Origin: an uncultured bacterium
Lineage (GTDB): Bacteria > Actinomycetota > Coriobacteriia > Coriobacteriales > Coriobacteriaceae
Assembly (NCBI GenBank): GCA_905215065.1
Contig: CAJMOF010000012.1
Location: 1 to 64,000 of the forward strand
Reading direction: 5' to 3'
Length of the DNA stretch: 64,000 bases
Under the pieces are notes generated by a model, which saw only the letters and a program-made list of their open reading frames with translations, ran no database searches and was not told the DNA's origin. Shown here one piece after another: positions 54,206 to 62,806 of the stretch. The position numbers and the translations under genes are program-made. Position 1 is the first letter of the stretch. Each line of letters begins with the position of its first letter.

Positions 54206-54265
54206 AATCTTGCTCTCTAGCTAATCAAAATTATACCGATTCTTGATTAGCTAGAGAGCAAGATT
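54206..54265. promoter_or_regulatory. 23-bp perfect inverted repeat at the AAA ATPase promoter
   Basis: Arms at 54206-54228 and 54243-54265 (ending in CTAGCTAATCAA and starting TTGATTAGCTAG) are exact complements. The 14-base spacer carries a TATAAT on the minus strand (54230-54235), so the palindrome straddles the -10 box, 9 bases before the gene. Confidence 0.8.
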
Positions 54266-54355
54266 ACGTGCAACTTGATTAATAGAAAATCAAGTTTTGC
54301 TGTTACCGAGCATCAAGGTCCAAGACTAGCAGCCCGCGACACCCAAATTAGCTAC

Positions 54356-54541
54356 TTAACGCCAGGGGTCAGCTTCGAACATTGGCTCGCGCTCGGGGCG
54401 GCGATCGCTGTAGGGATCGTAGCCGTCGTCGTCCTCGTTCTCGGCGCGGATGTAGGGATCGCGCGGCTTGGGTGCCGGCTTAGGCGCAGGCTTGGGTGCG
54501 GCATCGGTCGCCGGCGCGCTTGTCTTGATCTCGTCTTTCAT
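54356..54541 (-). CDS. Small Pro/Lys/Asp-rich protein
   Basis: 61 residues from ATG 54541, eight bases after AAGGAG; the ATG at 54547 is too close to that site. KPAPKPAPKP repeat followed by an acidic DDDGYDPYSDRRPE tail. Disordered; no family. It lies just after the clpB terminator on the same strand and probably has its own promoter. Confidence 0.6.
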   Translation of the reverse strand: MKDEIKTSAPATDAAPKPAPKPAPKPRDPYIRAENEDDDGYDPYSDRRPEREPMFEADPWR

Positions 54542-54591
54542 CTGCATAGCTCCTTGCATCGCATCCGTTCAGCATCATCGATTGTCGCACG

Positions 54592-54628
54592 AAAAAGGGC
54601 GGCGGACCCCATTGGATCCGCCGCCCTT
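54592..54628 (-). terminator. Terminator of clpB
   Basis: On the minus strand 12-bp arms AAGGGCGGCGGA and TCCGCCGCCCTT with a 10-base loop are followed by TTTTTCG. It begins 45 bases after the clpB stop. Confidence 0.9.
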
Positions 54629-54672
54629 GGCGTTTAGAGACGGCTGGTAGATTTTAAGGCATGCCCAAAAGC

Positions 54673-57300
54673 CTACTCGGCGTCGGGGACCTCGTAAGTG
54701 GCCGCCGGCGTGTTGTCGCACACGACGGTAAAAGCACCGTCCTTGTCGACATCGACCGTCACCTGATCTCCCTCGCGCACCGTGCCGTCGATGATGGCGG
54801 CGGCGATGGCGTCCACGACCTCGCGCTGGACCAGGCGCTTGAGCGGACGGGCACCGAACACGGGGTCCAAGCCACCCACGGCGAGCATCTGCTTGGCCGC
54901 CGGGGTGATGGCAAGCGTCATGCGCTCCTTGGCCAGACGTGCGCGGACGTCGGCGAGCTGAATATCAACGATCTTTTCGATCTGCGCCATGCCGAGCGGA
55001 TGGAACACCACGATATCGTCGATACGGTTGAGGAACTCGGGGCGGAAGGTCTGAGCCATGGCGGCGTCGACCTGATGGCGCATCTCCTCCTCGTCCTTAC
55101 CGGACAGATCGGCGATGGCCTTGGAGCCCACGTTGGACGTCATGATGATAATCGTGTTCTTGAAGGACACCTGGCGACCCTGGCCATCGGTCAGACGGCC
55201 GTCATCAAGCACCTGCAACAGCACGTTGAAGACATCCGGATGAGCCTTCTCCATCTCGTCGAGCAAGATTACGGAGTACGGACGACGGCGCACGGCCTCG
55301 GTGAGCTGGCCGCCCTCGTCGTAGCCCACGTATCCCGGAGGCGCACCGATCAGACGCTGAACGCTGAACTTCTCCATATACTCGGACATGTCGATACGCA
55401 CGAGCGCGCGCTCATCATCGAACAGGCACTCGGCCAGCGCCTTGGCGAGCTCGGTCTTGCCTACGCCGGTGGGGCCCAGGAAGAAGAAGCTGCCGATGGG
55501 CTTGTCCGGATCGGAGAGGCCCGCACGGCTACGGCGCACGGCCGCGGCCACAGCGGACACGGCCTCGTCCTGACCGATGACGCGCTTATGCAGCTCGCCC
55601 TCCAGGCCCTTGAGCTTGTCGAGCTCGCCCTGCATCATCTTGGACACGGGCACGCCGGTCCAGGCACTCACGACCTCGGCAATCTCGTCGGAGGTCACCT
55701 GCTCGTTCAGGCCCTCGCCATCCTGCTGCTTTTGTGCCTCGAGCGCAGCCTCGGACTCCTGAATCTGCTGCTGCAGGCCCGGAATCACGGAGAAGCGCAG
55801 CTCGGACGCACGACCCAGGTCGCCGTTGCGCGTCGCGCGCTCCTCTTCGCTCTTGGCCTCGTCAAGCTGGCCCTTAAGCTCCTGCACGTGGTCGATGGCG
55901 TTCTTTTGGTTGAGCCAGCCGGCCTTTTGCACGTTGAGCTTTTCCTGGACTTCGGCAATCTCTTGGCGCAGAGCCTCCAAACGCTCCTTAGAGGCGTCGT
56001 CGGTCTCTTTCATGAGCGCCTGTTCCTCGATCTGCAGCTGGGTGAGCTGACGCGTGGTGGCGTCGATCTCGACCGGCATGCTGTCGAGCTCCATGCGCAA
56101 GCGGCTTGCCGCCTCATCGACCAGGTCGATGGCCTTGTCGGGCAGGAAGCGGTCGGCGATATAGCGATCGGAGAGGTCGGCAGCTGCCACGAGCGCACTA
56201 TCGGTGATATGCACGCCGTGGAAGATCTCGTACTTCTCCTTGAGGCCACGCAGGATTGAAATGGTGTCCTCGACGGTAGGCTCGCTGACCATCAAGGTCT
56301 GGAAACGACGGGCGAGTGCCGCGTCCTTCTCGATGTACTTGCGGTACTCGTCGAGCGTAGTCGCGCCGATTGCGTGCAAGTCGCCACGGGCGAGCGCCGG
56401 CTTGAGGATGTTGCCGGCATCCATGGAGCCCTCGGTGGCACCCGCGCCCACGATGGTGTGGAGCTCATCGATGAACAGGATGACCTTGCCTTGCGCCTTT
56501 TGCACTTCCTTGAGCACGGCCTTCAAGCGGTCCTCGAACTCGCCGCGATACTTGGCGCCGGCGACCAGCGCGCTCATGTCGAGCTCGATGAGGTCGCGGT
56601 CGCGCAGGGTGCTCGGCACGTCGCCGGCCACGATACGCTGGGCGATACCCTCGACGATGGCCGTCTTGCCGACGCCCGGCTCGCCGATGAGCACGGGGTT
56701 GTTCTTGGTGCGGCGGGACAGAACCTGGATGGTACGGCGGATCTCGTCGGTACGGCCGATGACCGGGTCGAGCTTGCCGGCGCGGGCCAGATCGCAGATG
56801 TTGCGACCGTACTGCTCCAGCGCCTCAAACTGGGTCTTGTCCTCGGCAGACGTCACGCGGTCATCGCCACGCAGCTCCTCGTAGACCTGCTCGATGCGCT
56901 CCTTGGTCACGCCAGCGTCACGCAGTACACGACCAGCCTCGCCCTTGTCCTCGGCAAGTGCCATCAGCAGATGCTCGGTCACCACAAAGCTGTCACCCAT
57001 CTTGGTGGCCTTCTTCTCGGCCTTCTCGATGACACGGACGAGCTCATTGGAAAGGCCCATCTGCTGGCCCTCGCCCGAAACCTTGGGCGCGCGGTCGATG
57101 GCATCTTGTGTGGAGCGTGCAAGCTGGGCCGGATCGGCGCCGATGCGCTCGATGATCACGGAGATATTGCGCTCGCCGGCACCAAGCAGGGCGGACAGCA
57201 GGTGAATCGGCTCCACCGCGCCGGCCTGCGCGTCGGCAGCTGTGCTCATGGCGGTCTGCAGCGCCTCGCGCGACGTCATTGCTAGCTTATCGATTCTCAT
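54673..57300 (-). CDS. clpB: ATP-dependent disaggregase ClpB
   Basis: 875 residues, ATG 57300 behind AGAGAGGTGATT. With DnaK/DnaJ/GrpE it resolves aggregates. Clp N-domain (about 1-150), first AAA domain with GEPGVGKTAI, a long ClpB middle coiled coil (about 400-530), second AAA domain with GPTGVGKTELA, and IDMSEYMEKF. Full family length. It lies 4.6 kb from the hspR-dnaJ-grpE locus on the same strand. Confidence 0.97.
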   Translation of the reverse strand: MRIDKLAMTSREALQTAMSTAADAQAGAVEPIHLLSALLGAGERNISVIIERIGADPAQLARSTQDAIDRAPKVSGEGQQMGLSNELVRVIEKAEKKATKMGDSFVVTEHLLMALAEDKGEAGRVLRDAGVTKERIEQVYEELRGDDRVTSAEDKTQFEALEQYGRNICDLARAGKLDPVIGRTDEIRRTIQVLSRRTKNNPVLIGEPGVGKTAIVEGIAQRIVAGDVPSTLRDRDLIELDMSALVAGAKYRGEFEDRLKAVLKEVQKAQGKVILFIDELHTIVGAGATEGSMDAGNILKPALARGDLHAIGATTLDEYRKYIEKDAALARRFQTLMVSEPTVEDTISILRGLKEKYEIFHGVHITDSALVAAADLSDRYIADRFLPDKAIDLVDEAASRLRMELDSMPVEIDATTRQLTQLQIEEQALMKETDDASKERLEALRQEIAEVQEKLNVQKAGWLNQKNAIDHVQELKGQLDEAKSEEERATRNGDLGRASELRFSVIPGLQQQIQESEAALEAQKQQDGEGLNEQVTSDEIAEVVSAWTGVPVSKMMQGELDKLKGLEGELHKRVIGQDEAVSAVAAAVRRSRAGLSDPDKPIGSFFFLGPTGVGKTELAKALAECLFDDERALVRIDMSEYMEKFSVQRLIGAPPGYVGYDEGGQLTEAVRRRPYSVILLDEMEKAHPDVFNVLLQVLDDGRLTDGQGRQVSFKNTIIIMTSNVGSKAIADLSGKDEEEMRHQVDAAMAQTFRPEFLNRIDDIVVFHPLGMAQIEKIVDIQLADVRARLAKERMTLAITPAAKQMLAVGGLDPVFGARPLKRLVQREVVDAIAAAIIDGTVREGDQVTVDVDKDGAFTVVCDNTPAATYEVPDAE

Positions 57301-57482
57301 GGAATCACCTCTCTTGGGGCGGCCGCCCTACGGGGCGGCTTCACGTTGTTCGAGAAGTATTGTTGCCAGCTTTGCGCGATCTTATACACAAATCTAAGTC
57401 TCTATATATAAGATTTTCTGAGTGATTGATGGATAGGGTACTGAGATGTCAGCCCGCCGCTGCCCAGGCGCACTACCGTCTC

Positions 57483-57694
57483 GATCTGTAACATCTAGCA
57501 GCCATTTTTGATCCTAGATGTTACAGATCAAGATGAAATGACCAGCGGCAACCGTTTGTCTCAATCTGTAACATCTACTCGGCAAATTAGGGTCTAACTG
57601 TTACAAATCGAGACGAACGAAGACACCTGAGTCGAAAATCTAAATCTGTAACACCAGGCCCACTTTTAGCGGCCAAGATGTTACAGATCGAGAC
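57483..57694. repeat. Three tandem copies of a TCTGTAACATCTA inverted repeat
   Basis: Copy 1 (57483-57529) has perfect 16-bp arms GATCTGTAACATCTAG and CTAGATGTTACAGATC. Copies 2 (57558-57614) and 3 (57643-57694) are diverged but keep CTGTAACA/TGTTAC-A and end in ATCGAGAC. The copies recur every ~80 bases upstream of clpB. Confidence 0.75.
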
Positions 57695-57704
57695 AAACCG
57701 AGAA

Positions 57705-57737
57705 CTACTACAAAGGGGACGGGTACCTTTGTGGTAG
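57705..57737. repeat. Family A palindrome, copy 1
   Basis: CTACTACAAAGG and CCTTTGTGGTAG, with one mismatch, around GGACGGGTA. It is a variant of the copies at 58509 and 59376 and lies just after the stop of the gene at 57747. Confidence 0.65.
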
Positions 57738-57746
57738 TCGCGGTCT

Positions 57747-58418
57747 CTACTCCTTCGCCGAACCCGTACTTCCCGATTCGACGGTCCAGGGCATCTCATC
57801 CTCGAACAGCCATGTACGGGCAGACCCACTATCGCGTGCAGTCTGCGGGTCAGGCAAGCAGGTCTGTTTATAGGCATCTTGGATACACTGACCCATAAAA
57901 TCGTTGAGCTCGGTCTGGTCGCCCTCCATGACATAGGCGACATCACCGTCCATGATGTAGATGCCCGGACCCTTATTGCCCTCGTAGCCCGGATCGTACG
58001 AGACATCACATAACTTTGCGCCGTTTGCAGTGTCCAGCTCGATGGAAGAGTGGCATCCGCCAACCATGTCGTTCGCTTTTGCCCGATAGGACGCATATCC
58101 GTACCAACGCTTAAATGTTTTGCCCTTGAGTAGCTCGGACGCCTTATCGATCAGGCTTGTATCCGTGGTATAGCGCATGGCCCCAAGCTGAATACGCGGA
58201 TAATTGCTAATACCCAGCACAGCCGGCTGCTCATCAAAATCAACGGCAATGGTCTCGGGCTTGTCGTCGCCGGTCAGAAGTTCGACAGATTGAGTCACAG
58301 GCTTGACCACCGGCTCCGTCACCGCAGCAGGTAGAAATGCCATGCCGACAACGCCCGCGCCAACCACGGTAATCGCAAGCGCCAAAACAATCAATCCAAT
58401 ACGGGCAGGACTTCTCAC
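57747..58418 (-). CDS. Signal-anchored protein of unknown function
   Basis: 223 residues from GTG 58418 (VRSPARIGLIVLALAITVVG), chosen because GCGAGGTG precedes it; GTG 58457 would add 13 residues. One N-terminal helix and an exported domain with four cysteines (GGCHSSIE, KLCDVSYD, GQCIQDAYKQTC). It is divergent from the next gene, with which it shares general architecture, and ends near a family A palindrome. Confidence 0.7.
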   Translation of the reverse strand: MRSPARIGLIVLALAITVVGAGVVGMAFLPAAVTEPVVKPVTQSVELLTGDDKPETIAVDFDEQPAVLGISNYPRIQLGAMRYTTDTSLIDKASELLKGKTFKRWYGYASYRAKANDMVGGCHSSIELDTANGAKLCDVSYDPGYEGNKGPGIYIMDGDVAYVMEGDQTELNDFMGQCIQDAYKQTCLPDPQTARDSGSARTWLFEDEMPWTVESGSTGSAKE

Positions 58419-58508
58419 AGCAAAGCACCTCGCAACGCAAACCTTCGCTACCTGCACTAATGATATCGCCAGCCAGCACTATTACCAAAAGAAGCCGCGC
58501 GCTCCTCA

Positions 58509-58541
58509 CCACCACAAAGGGGACAGGCACCTTTGTGGTGG
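58509..58541. repeat. Family A palindrome, copy 2
   Basis: CCACCACAAAGG-N9-CCTTTGTGGTGG followed by TTTTCGAC. The 9-base centre is the reverse complement of that in copy 3, so copies 2 and 3 are the same 33 bases in opposite orientation, on either side of the gene at 58653. Confidence 0.8.
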
Positions 58542-58652
58542 TTTTCGACGCTAACGGTCGACCATCTCGCGCCATGAGATTAAACTTGAATTGTTCTCTG
58601 AACATATCCATTTCTGCCTATCCTCAACAGATCTTTGTCTCGAGGAGCGCAT

Positions 58653-59321
58653 ATGAAGCTGTCTCATTCCACCGGTCGCAACGTCATCGCCATTCTCGCC
58701 ATACCCATCGTGATGCTCTTCCTTATCGTCGCCACGCCCTTTTCCCTTGGCATCGCCTCGCCCTTCGATTTATGCGGAATGGTCGACGCCGGCTCGCGTG
58801 CCACCTCGCTCTCCTTTATCTGTCGCGGCGTGTTCTACGAAGATGGAATTCCCACCGGAATTTGGCGGTCAAAGTTACCGCTGCTCGGAACGATTGATGG
58901 ATGCTTCCCCTATTTCAGCCTTGAACCTCAGACGATGAATTATTTGATCGACGACCAGCCACTCGACTCCATCACCCTCGCCTACGACTACGCACCAAAC
59001 ACCGGTGAGCGCCACATGAACCAAGTCCTCGACAAGATGCTTGGACAGTGCGGGCTCACCGAGGAGGCCGGTCGAACCATCTATAGCAACCAGAAATTAA
59101 AGCGAACAGAACTCCGCCGTGTCGGAAAAATCAAAGGGCGAAACGGGGCCGCCTACTGGGATGCCTGGGCAACACGCGACAAGGGCGAATTCGGACACAA
59201 CACCTATATAGTCACTGTCTACACCAAAGACGGAATTAAGGACAATGTTGACGATTTCGCGTCATCCAAACTCGGCATCCCCAAAACAACCAAGACTCCC
59301 GGCTTGGATGAAATCCTGTAG
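58653..59321 (+). CDS. Signal-anchored protein of unknown function
   Basis: 222 residues from ATG 58653 (MKLSHSTGRNVIAILAIPIV), after CGAGGAGCGC. One N-terminal helix, then an exported domain with cysteines in DLCGMVDAG, FICRGVF, DGCFPYF and GQCGLTE. It is flanked by inverted copies of the 33-bp palindrome and divergent from its similar neighbour; composition is slightly AT-rich. No family. Confidence 0.7.
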   Translation: MKLSHSTGRNVIAILAIPIVMLFLIVATPFSLGIASPFDLCGMVDAGSRATSLSFICRGVFYEDGIPTGIWRSKLPLLGTIDGCFPYFSLEPQTMNYLIDDQPLDSITLAYDYAPNTGERHMNQVLDKMLGQCGLTEEAGRTIYSNQKLKRTELRRVGKIKGRNGAAYWDAWATRDKGEFGHNTYIVTVYTKDGIKDNVDDFASSKLGIPKTTKTPGLDEIL

Positions 59322-59375
59322 GGACGCCCATTAACATGCCGCTCAACGATCACAACAACATCGAGCTCGTCCCCA

Positions 59376-59408
59376 CCACCACAAAGGTGCCTGTCCCCTT
59401 TGTGGTGG
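59376..59408. repeat. Family A palindrome, copy 3
   Basis: CCACCACAAAGG-N9-CCTTTGTGGTGG followed by TTTTCGAC; probably the terminator of the gene ending at 59321. Exact inverse of copy 2. Confidence 0.8.
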
Positions 59409-59501
59409 TTTTCGACAAAAAGAAGCCGCCCCGATAGCAGAGGAGGCATCAAGCAAGTCTATTTTTGGCGTCCCTCAAGACCCAACGAGAACGTCGCGGT
59501 A

Positions 59502-59573
59502 GCCCCGGCCACACCTTTCCCTCGGGCGACCCTCGCGAAGCGCGTGAGCGCGAGGGAAAGGTGCGGCCGGGGC
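59502..59573. terminator. Long GC-rich hairpin after the hydratase gene
   Basis: 23-base arms starting GCCCCGGCC and ending GGCCGGGGC with one mismatch, and a 26-base inner region that can fold again. It begins 12 bases after the hydratase stop on the minus strand; no T-run follows, as in many actinobacterial terminators. Confidence 0.7.
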
Positions 59574-59584
59574 GTACAGCAGAG

Positions 59585-61885
59585 TTACTCGGCAGCGGCC
59601 TTGAACTTGTTGTAGTTGATCAGGCAGCCGGCCTTGACGATGGCACGCTCCTCGGCCGTCATATCGGCAATGTAGAGCTCAATCTGCTCGACCGCACCGT
59701 CGGCGCGCACCACGTAGGCGGCGATGTTCTTGAGGTCGCCATCGAGCGCGGCACGGATACCCGGCACAAAGACGTAGTCGCCCACCTCAAAGTTGGGCTC
59801 CGTCTCCATCTGGAAGGGCACCATGCCCCAGTTCATCACGTTGGAGCGATAGCGCTTGGTGGCGTACTCGTGAACGATGTTGGCTAGGCCGCCGATCACG
59901 CGCTGGCAGCTCGCGGCCTGCTCGCGAGCGGAACCGTCACCGGGCTTCTTGGCATAGAGCATGGAGCCGTATTCTGTCGCCTTGGCATCGGCCGCGACGC
60001 CCGCGCCCGCCAGTGCCTCAAACACGCCGGCAAGCTCGGCATCGAGCGCCGCCAGGTCGCCCGCGGACTCGCCAGCAACGCGGCGCTTCTCCACGGCGTC
60101 GACCTCCTTGGAACGGCCCACGTAGGCCGGGTCGCGGCGGCTGAGCGTAAACTCGGCCAGGCCCAGCGGATTGGAGCGGAAGGAGCTCGTCTCGCCCGAA
60201 GGAATGAGCTCGTCGGTCGTGGTGACCGGGTCCATGATCTTGGAACACACCTTGAGCAGGATGTCGTCGCCGAGCGGCTCCATCGCGGGCCACGGCTTGA
60301 TGTTGGGACCCTCGACCAGCTCGTCGGCAGGCTCCGCCTTGCCAAAGCCCCAGTACACGCGCTTCTTGTACGGCGCGTCGTCGAAGGTGTACTCGCAAGC
60401 CTCGTCCCAGGTGTCCTCGGGCAGGTCGGTCGCCGGCGTCAGGATGCCGCCGTTGGCAGCCGTCGCCGCAATGGAACGGGCGTCCATCAGAGCCACGGCG
60501 CTCAGCTGGCCATTGCCCGGCTTGGAGCCCTCGCGGTTGGGGAAGTTGCGCGTGGTGTGGCGGATCGACAGGCCGTTGTTGGCGGGCGTGTCGCCGGCAC
60601 CGAAGCACGGGCCGCAGAATGCCGTGCGCACGATCGCGCCGGCCTCCATAAGGTCGTAGATATAGCCGCGGCGTGTAAGCTCGAGTGCCACGGGCTGGCT
60701 CGTGGGATAGACCGACAGCGAGAACTCGCCGCAGCCGGTGTTGGCGCCCTTGAGCACGCGGGCAGCCTGGACCACGGAGTCGTAGTTGCCGCCCGAGCAG
60801 CCGGCGATAACGCCCTGCTGCACGTGCAGCTTGCCGTCGACGATCTTGTCGAGCAGGCTAAAGTGCGTCTTGCCCTCGCCGATCTTAGCGGCCTCGAGCT
60901 CCACCTCGTGAAGGATGTCCTCGAGGTTCTCGTTGAGCTCGTCAATCTCAAAGCCGTTGGAAGGATGGAACGGCAGCGCAATCATGGGCTTGATGCTCGA
61001 CAGATCGACCTCGACGCAGCCGTCGTAGTAGGCAACATCGGCAGGCTTGAGCTCACGGTAGTCGTCGCCGCGGCCGTGCATGGCTAGGAATGCGTGCGTG
61101 TCCTCGTCGGTGGCCCAGATGCTCGACAGACAGGTGGTCTCGGTGGTCATGACGTCGACGCCGTTGCGGTAGTCGGTCGTCATGCTCGCGATGCCGGGGC
61201 CCACAAACTCCATGACCTTGTTCTTGACGTAGCCCTTGGCAAAGACAGCGCGGATGATGGCGAGCGCCACATCGTGCGGGCCGACGCCGGGGCGCGGGGC
61301 TCCCGTGAGGTAGATGGCGACGACGCCGGGATAGGCGACGTCGTAGGTGTCGCGCAGCAGTTGCTTTGCCAGCTCGCCGCCGCCCTCGCCCACGGCCATA
61401 GTGCCCAGAGCGCCGTAGCGGGTGTGCGAGTCGGAACCCAGGATCATCTTGCCGCAGCCCGCGAAGTTCTCACGCATAAAGGAGTGGATAACGGCGATAT
61501 GCGGCGGAACGAAGATGCCACCGTACTTCTTGGCGGCCGAGAGGCCAAAGACGTGGTCGTCCTCGTTGATGGTGCCGCCCACGGCGCACAGCGAATTATG
61601 GCAGTTGGTGAGCACGTAAGGCAGCGGGAACTGCTCCATGCCCGAGGCGCGCGCCGTCTGGATGATGCCGACAAAGGTGATGTCGTGGCTCGCCATGGCA
61701 TCGAAGCGAATCTTGAGCGCCTCGGGGTCGCCGGACGTATTGTGTGCCTGGAGGATCGAATACGCGATGGTGCCGCGCTTGGCATCCTCGGGCGTCTGCG
61801 TAATACCGCGCTCGGCAGCCTCGGCCGCAGGCACAACCTCGCTGCCGCCGCGCAGGTAGATGCCGTCCTCGTACAGCTTGACCAT
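59585..61885 (-). CDS. Aconitase-family hydratase (YbhJ-like)
   Basis: 766 residues from ATG 61885 (MVKLYEDGIYLRGGSEVVPA), after GTGGGAGA; the frame runs on to 62092 over repeat DNA and is not used there. Iron-sulfur cysteines are in IAGCSGGNYD and TAFCGPCFGAGDT, the latter the paired site of aconitases, and GSDSHTRYG is the conserved substrate loop. Closest in length to the YbhJ-type putative hydratases; true aconitase activity cannot be confirmed. It stands alone, with a terminator after it and a long repeat-rich stretch before it. Confidence 0.87.
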   Translation of the reverse strand: MVKLYEDGIYLRGGSEVVPAAEAAERGITQTPEDAKRGTIAYSILQAHNTSGDPEALKIRFDAMASHDITFVGIIQTARASGMEQFPLPYVLTNCHNSLCAVGGTINEDDHVFGLSAAKKYGGIFVPPHIAVIHSFMRENFAGCGKMILGSDSHTRYGALGTMAVGEGGGELAKQLLRDTYDVAYPGVVAIYLTGAPRPGVGPHDVALAIIRAVFAKGYVKNKVMEFVGPGIASMTTDYRNGVDVMTTETTCLSSIWATDEDTHAFLAMHGRGDDYRELKPADVAYYDGCVEVDLSSIKPMIALPFHPSNGFEIDELNENLEDILHEVELEAAKIGEGKTHFSLLDKIVDGKLHVQQGVIAGCSGGNYDSVVQAARVLKGANTGCGEFSLSVYPTSQPVALELTRRGYIYDLMEAGAIVRTAFCGPCFGAGDTPANNGLSIRHTTRNFPNREGSKPGNGQLSAVALMDARSIAATAANGGILTPATDLPEDTWDEACEYTFDDAPYKKRVYWGFGKAEPADELVEGPNIKPWPAMEPLGDDILLKVCSKIMDPVTTTDELIPSGETSSFRSNPLGLAEFTLSRRDPAYVGRSKEVDAVEKRRVAGESAGDLAALDAELAGVFEALAGAGVAADAKATEYGSMLYAKKPGDGSAREQAASCQRVIGGLANIVHEYATKRYRSNVMNWGMVPFQMETEPNFEVGDYVFVPGIRAALDGDLKNIAAYVVRADGAVEQIELYIADMTAEERAIVKAGCLINYNKFKAAAE

Positions 61886-62041
61886 ACTGTCTCCCACTCT
61901 GCCCAAAAGATTTGGGCGCATAGCATACATTCGTTCAATATCGTGCCATAGAACGGTTGCGAGTGGGTTACGAATCTGCACGTTCACTTTATCTCGGTAA
62001 AGTAAAGGACGAGCATCTTGCACCAATCTCTTGACAAGGAA

Positions 62042-62083
62042 TGTCCCAAAGTGCCGGCACAAAAGGAACGTCCCTAACTGCCA
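62042..62083. repeat. Family C repeat, copy 2
   Basis: Shares TGTCCCAAAGTGCCGGCA and GGAACGTCCCTA with the copy at 8494-8536. Confidence 0.7.
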
Positions 62084-62100
62084 GGTTGGCAATCTCTCGG

Positions 62101-62131
62101 GTAGTCATTTAAGAACATTCCCAATGACTAC
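62101..62131. repeat. Intergenic palindrome (family B), copy 3
   Basis: GTAGTCATT and AATGACTAC arms with a 13-base centre. Shorter than the two other copies but with the same arm start and an AAGAAC centre. Confidence 0.65.
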
Positions 62132-62204
62132 CGCATCCGGAGCAAGGCAACGCCGCAGGTAGAGGACGGACAGCGAGCGACGTCCAGAGCGAACAAGTTG
62201 GCAT

Positions 62205-62247
62205 GAAAAAGGCAAGGCATAGACCTTCTGGTCATGCCTTGCCTTTT
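62205..62247 (-). terminator. Terminator after hspR
   Basis: AAAAGGCAAGGCAT and ATGCCTTGCCTTTT arms around a 13-base loop, with T-rich continuation on the minus strand. It is nested in a second inverted repeat and follows a third that overlaps the hspR stop. Confidence 0.8.
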
Positions 62248-62317
62248 GAATGACAAATTGTCGCTCTGGACGTCGCGCAGCGTCGAGCCGTTACGCCGTT
62301 CGGCAGAACGGCGTAAC

Positions 62318-62734
62318 CTACAAATCCCCGCCGGCGCCCAGTAGCTTGCGCATGACCTGTTCGGGGTTAACCGAGCCGTCGCGCGGGGCCAGGGCGGTGA
62401 TCTTCTTCTGCATCTTGTACTCGTGCAGCTCGTCCTCGAGCTGGCGCACGCGTGCGCGGAGTTTTTCGTTCTCGCGCTCGCGCTCCTCGGCACGCTCCTT
62501 CATATCGAGGATGCGCACCACGCCGGCAAGGTTGATGCCCTCGTCAGTCAGCTGGTTGATGAGCTCCAGGCGCTCGATATCGGCACGCGAATACAGACGC
62601 GTGTTGCCGCCCGAGCGCTGGGGGTTCACCAGGCCCTTGGACTCGTAGACGCGCAGAGTCTGCGGATGCATGCCGGTCAACTCGGCCGCCACGCTGATCA
62701 TGTACAGCGGTTTATTCCTATTGTCCTCGGCCAT
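62318..62734 (-). CDS. hspR: MerR-family heat-shock repressor HspR
   Basis: 138 residues, ATG 62734 after GAAAGGGGTC. MerR-type HTH LYMISVAAELTGMHPQTLRV YESKGLVNPQRSGGNTRLYS, then a coiled coil (RAEERERENEKLRARVRQLE). HspR represses the dnaK operon and clpB in actinobacteria and uses DnaK as co-repressor. It lies 72 bases after dnaJ in the usual order grpE-dnaJ-hspR. Confidence 0.95.
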   Translation of the reverse strand: MAEDNRNKPLYMISVAAELTGMHPQTLRVYESKGLVNPQRSGGNTRLYSRADIERLELINQLTDEGINLAGVVRILDMKERAEERERENEKLRARVRQLEDELHEYKMQKKITALAPRDGSVNPEQVMRKLLGAGGDL

Positions 62735-62806
62735 GCTACCTGACCCCTTTCCGTCTCGTTATCGTCCATCATAAGCCCGCGGGCGCGGGTGTGCGCCACG
62801 ACCGCC

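Larger units (their letters stand above)
57301..57746. other. Gene-free stretch upstream of clpB
   Basis: No gene. It carries the three-copy inverted-repeat array (57483-57694) and one family A palindrome (57705-57737). The clpB promoter must lie within about 57301-57480; no HspR-type CTTGAGT-N7-ACTCAAG box or CIRCE element was seen. Confidence 0.6.
61886..62317. other. Gene-free, palindrome-rich stretch
   Basis: No gene. From left: family C repeat (62042-62083), family B palindrome copy 3 (62101-62131), an outer pair GCGACGTCCAGAGCGA / TCGCTCTGGACGTCGC (about 62177-62277) enclosing a terminator hairpin (62205-62247), and GTTACGCCGTTC/GAACGGCGTAAC (about 62291-62318) overlapping the hspR end. 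The hydratase promoter should be near 61900-62000. Confidence 0.65.

Noticed and set aside
54206..54265. Phase-variable invertible promoter
   Set aside because: The 14-base spacer is far too short for site-specific inversion, and no invertase gene is near; an operator is more likely.
54661..56259. 532-residue plus-strand open frame
   Set aside because: Antisense of clpB.
57483..57694. CRISPR array
   Set aside because: Only three diverged palindromic units with no unique constant-length spacers and no cas genes in the window.
62042..62092. N-terminal extension of the aconitase-family protein to 62092
   Set aside because: The added residues are translated from a dispersed repeat also found at 8494; the ATG at 61885 has a proper ribosome site and matches the family start.
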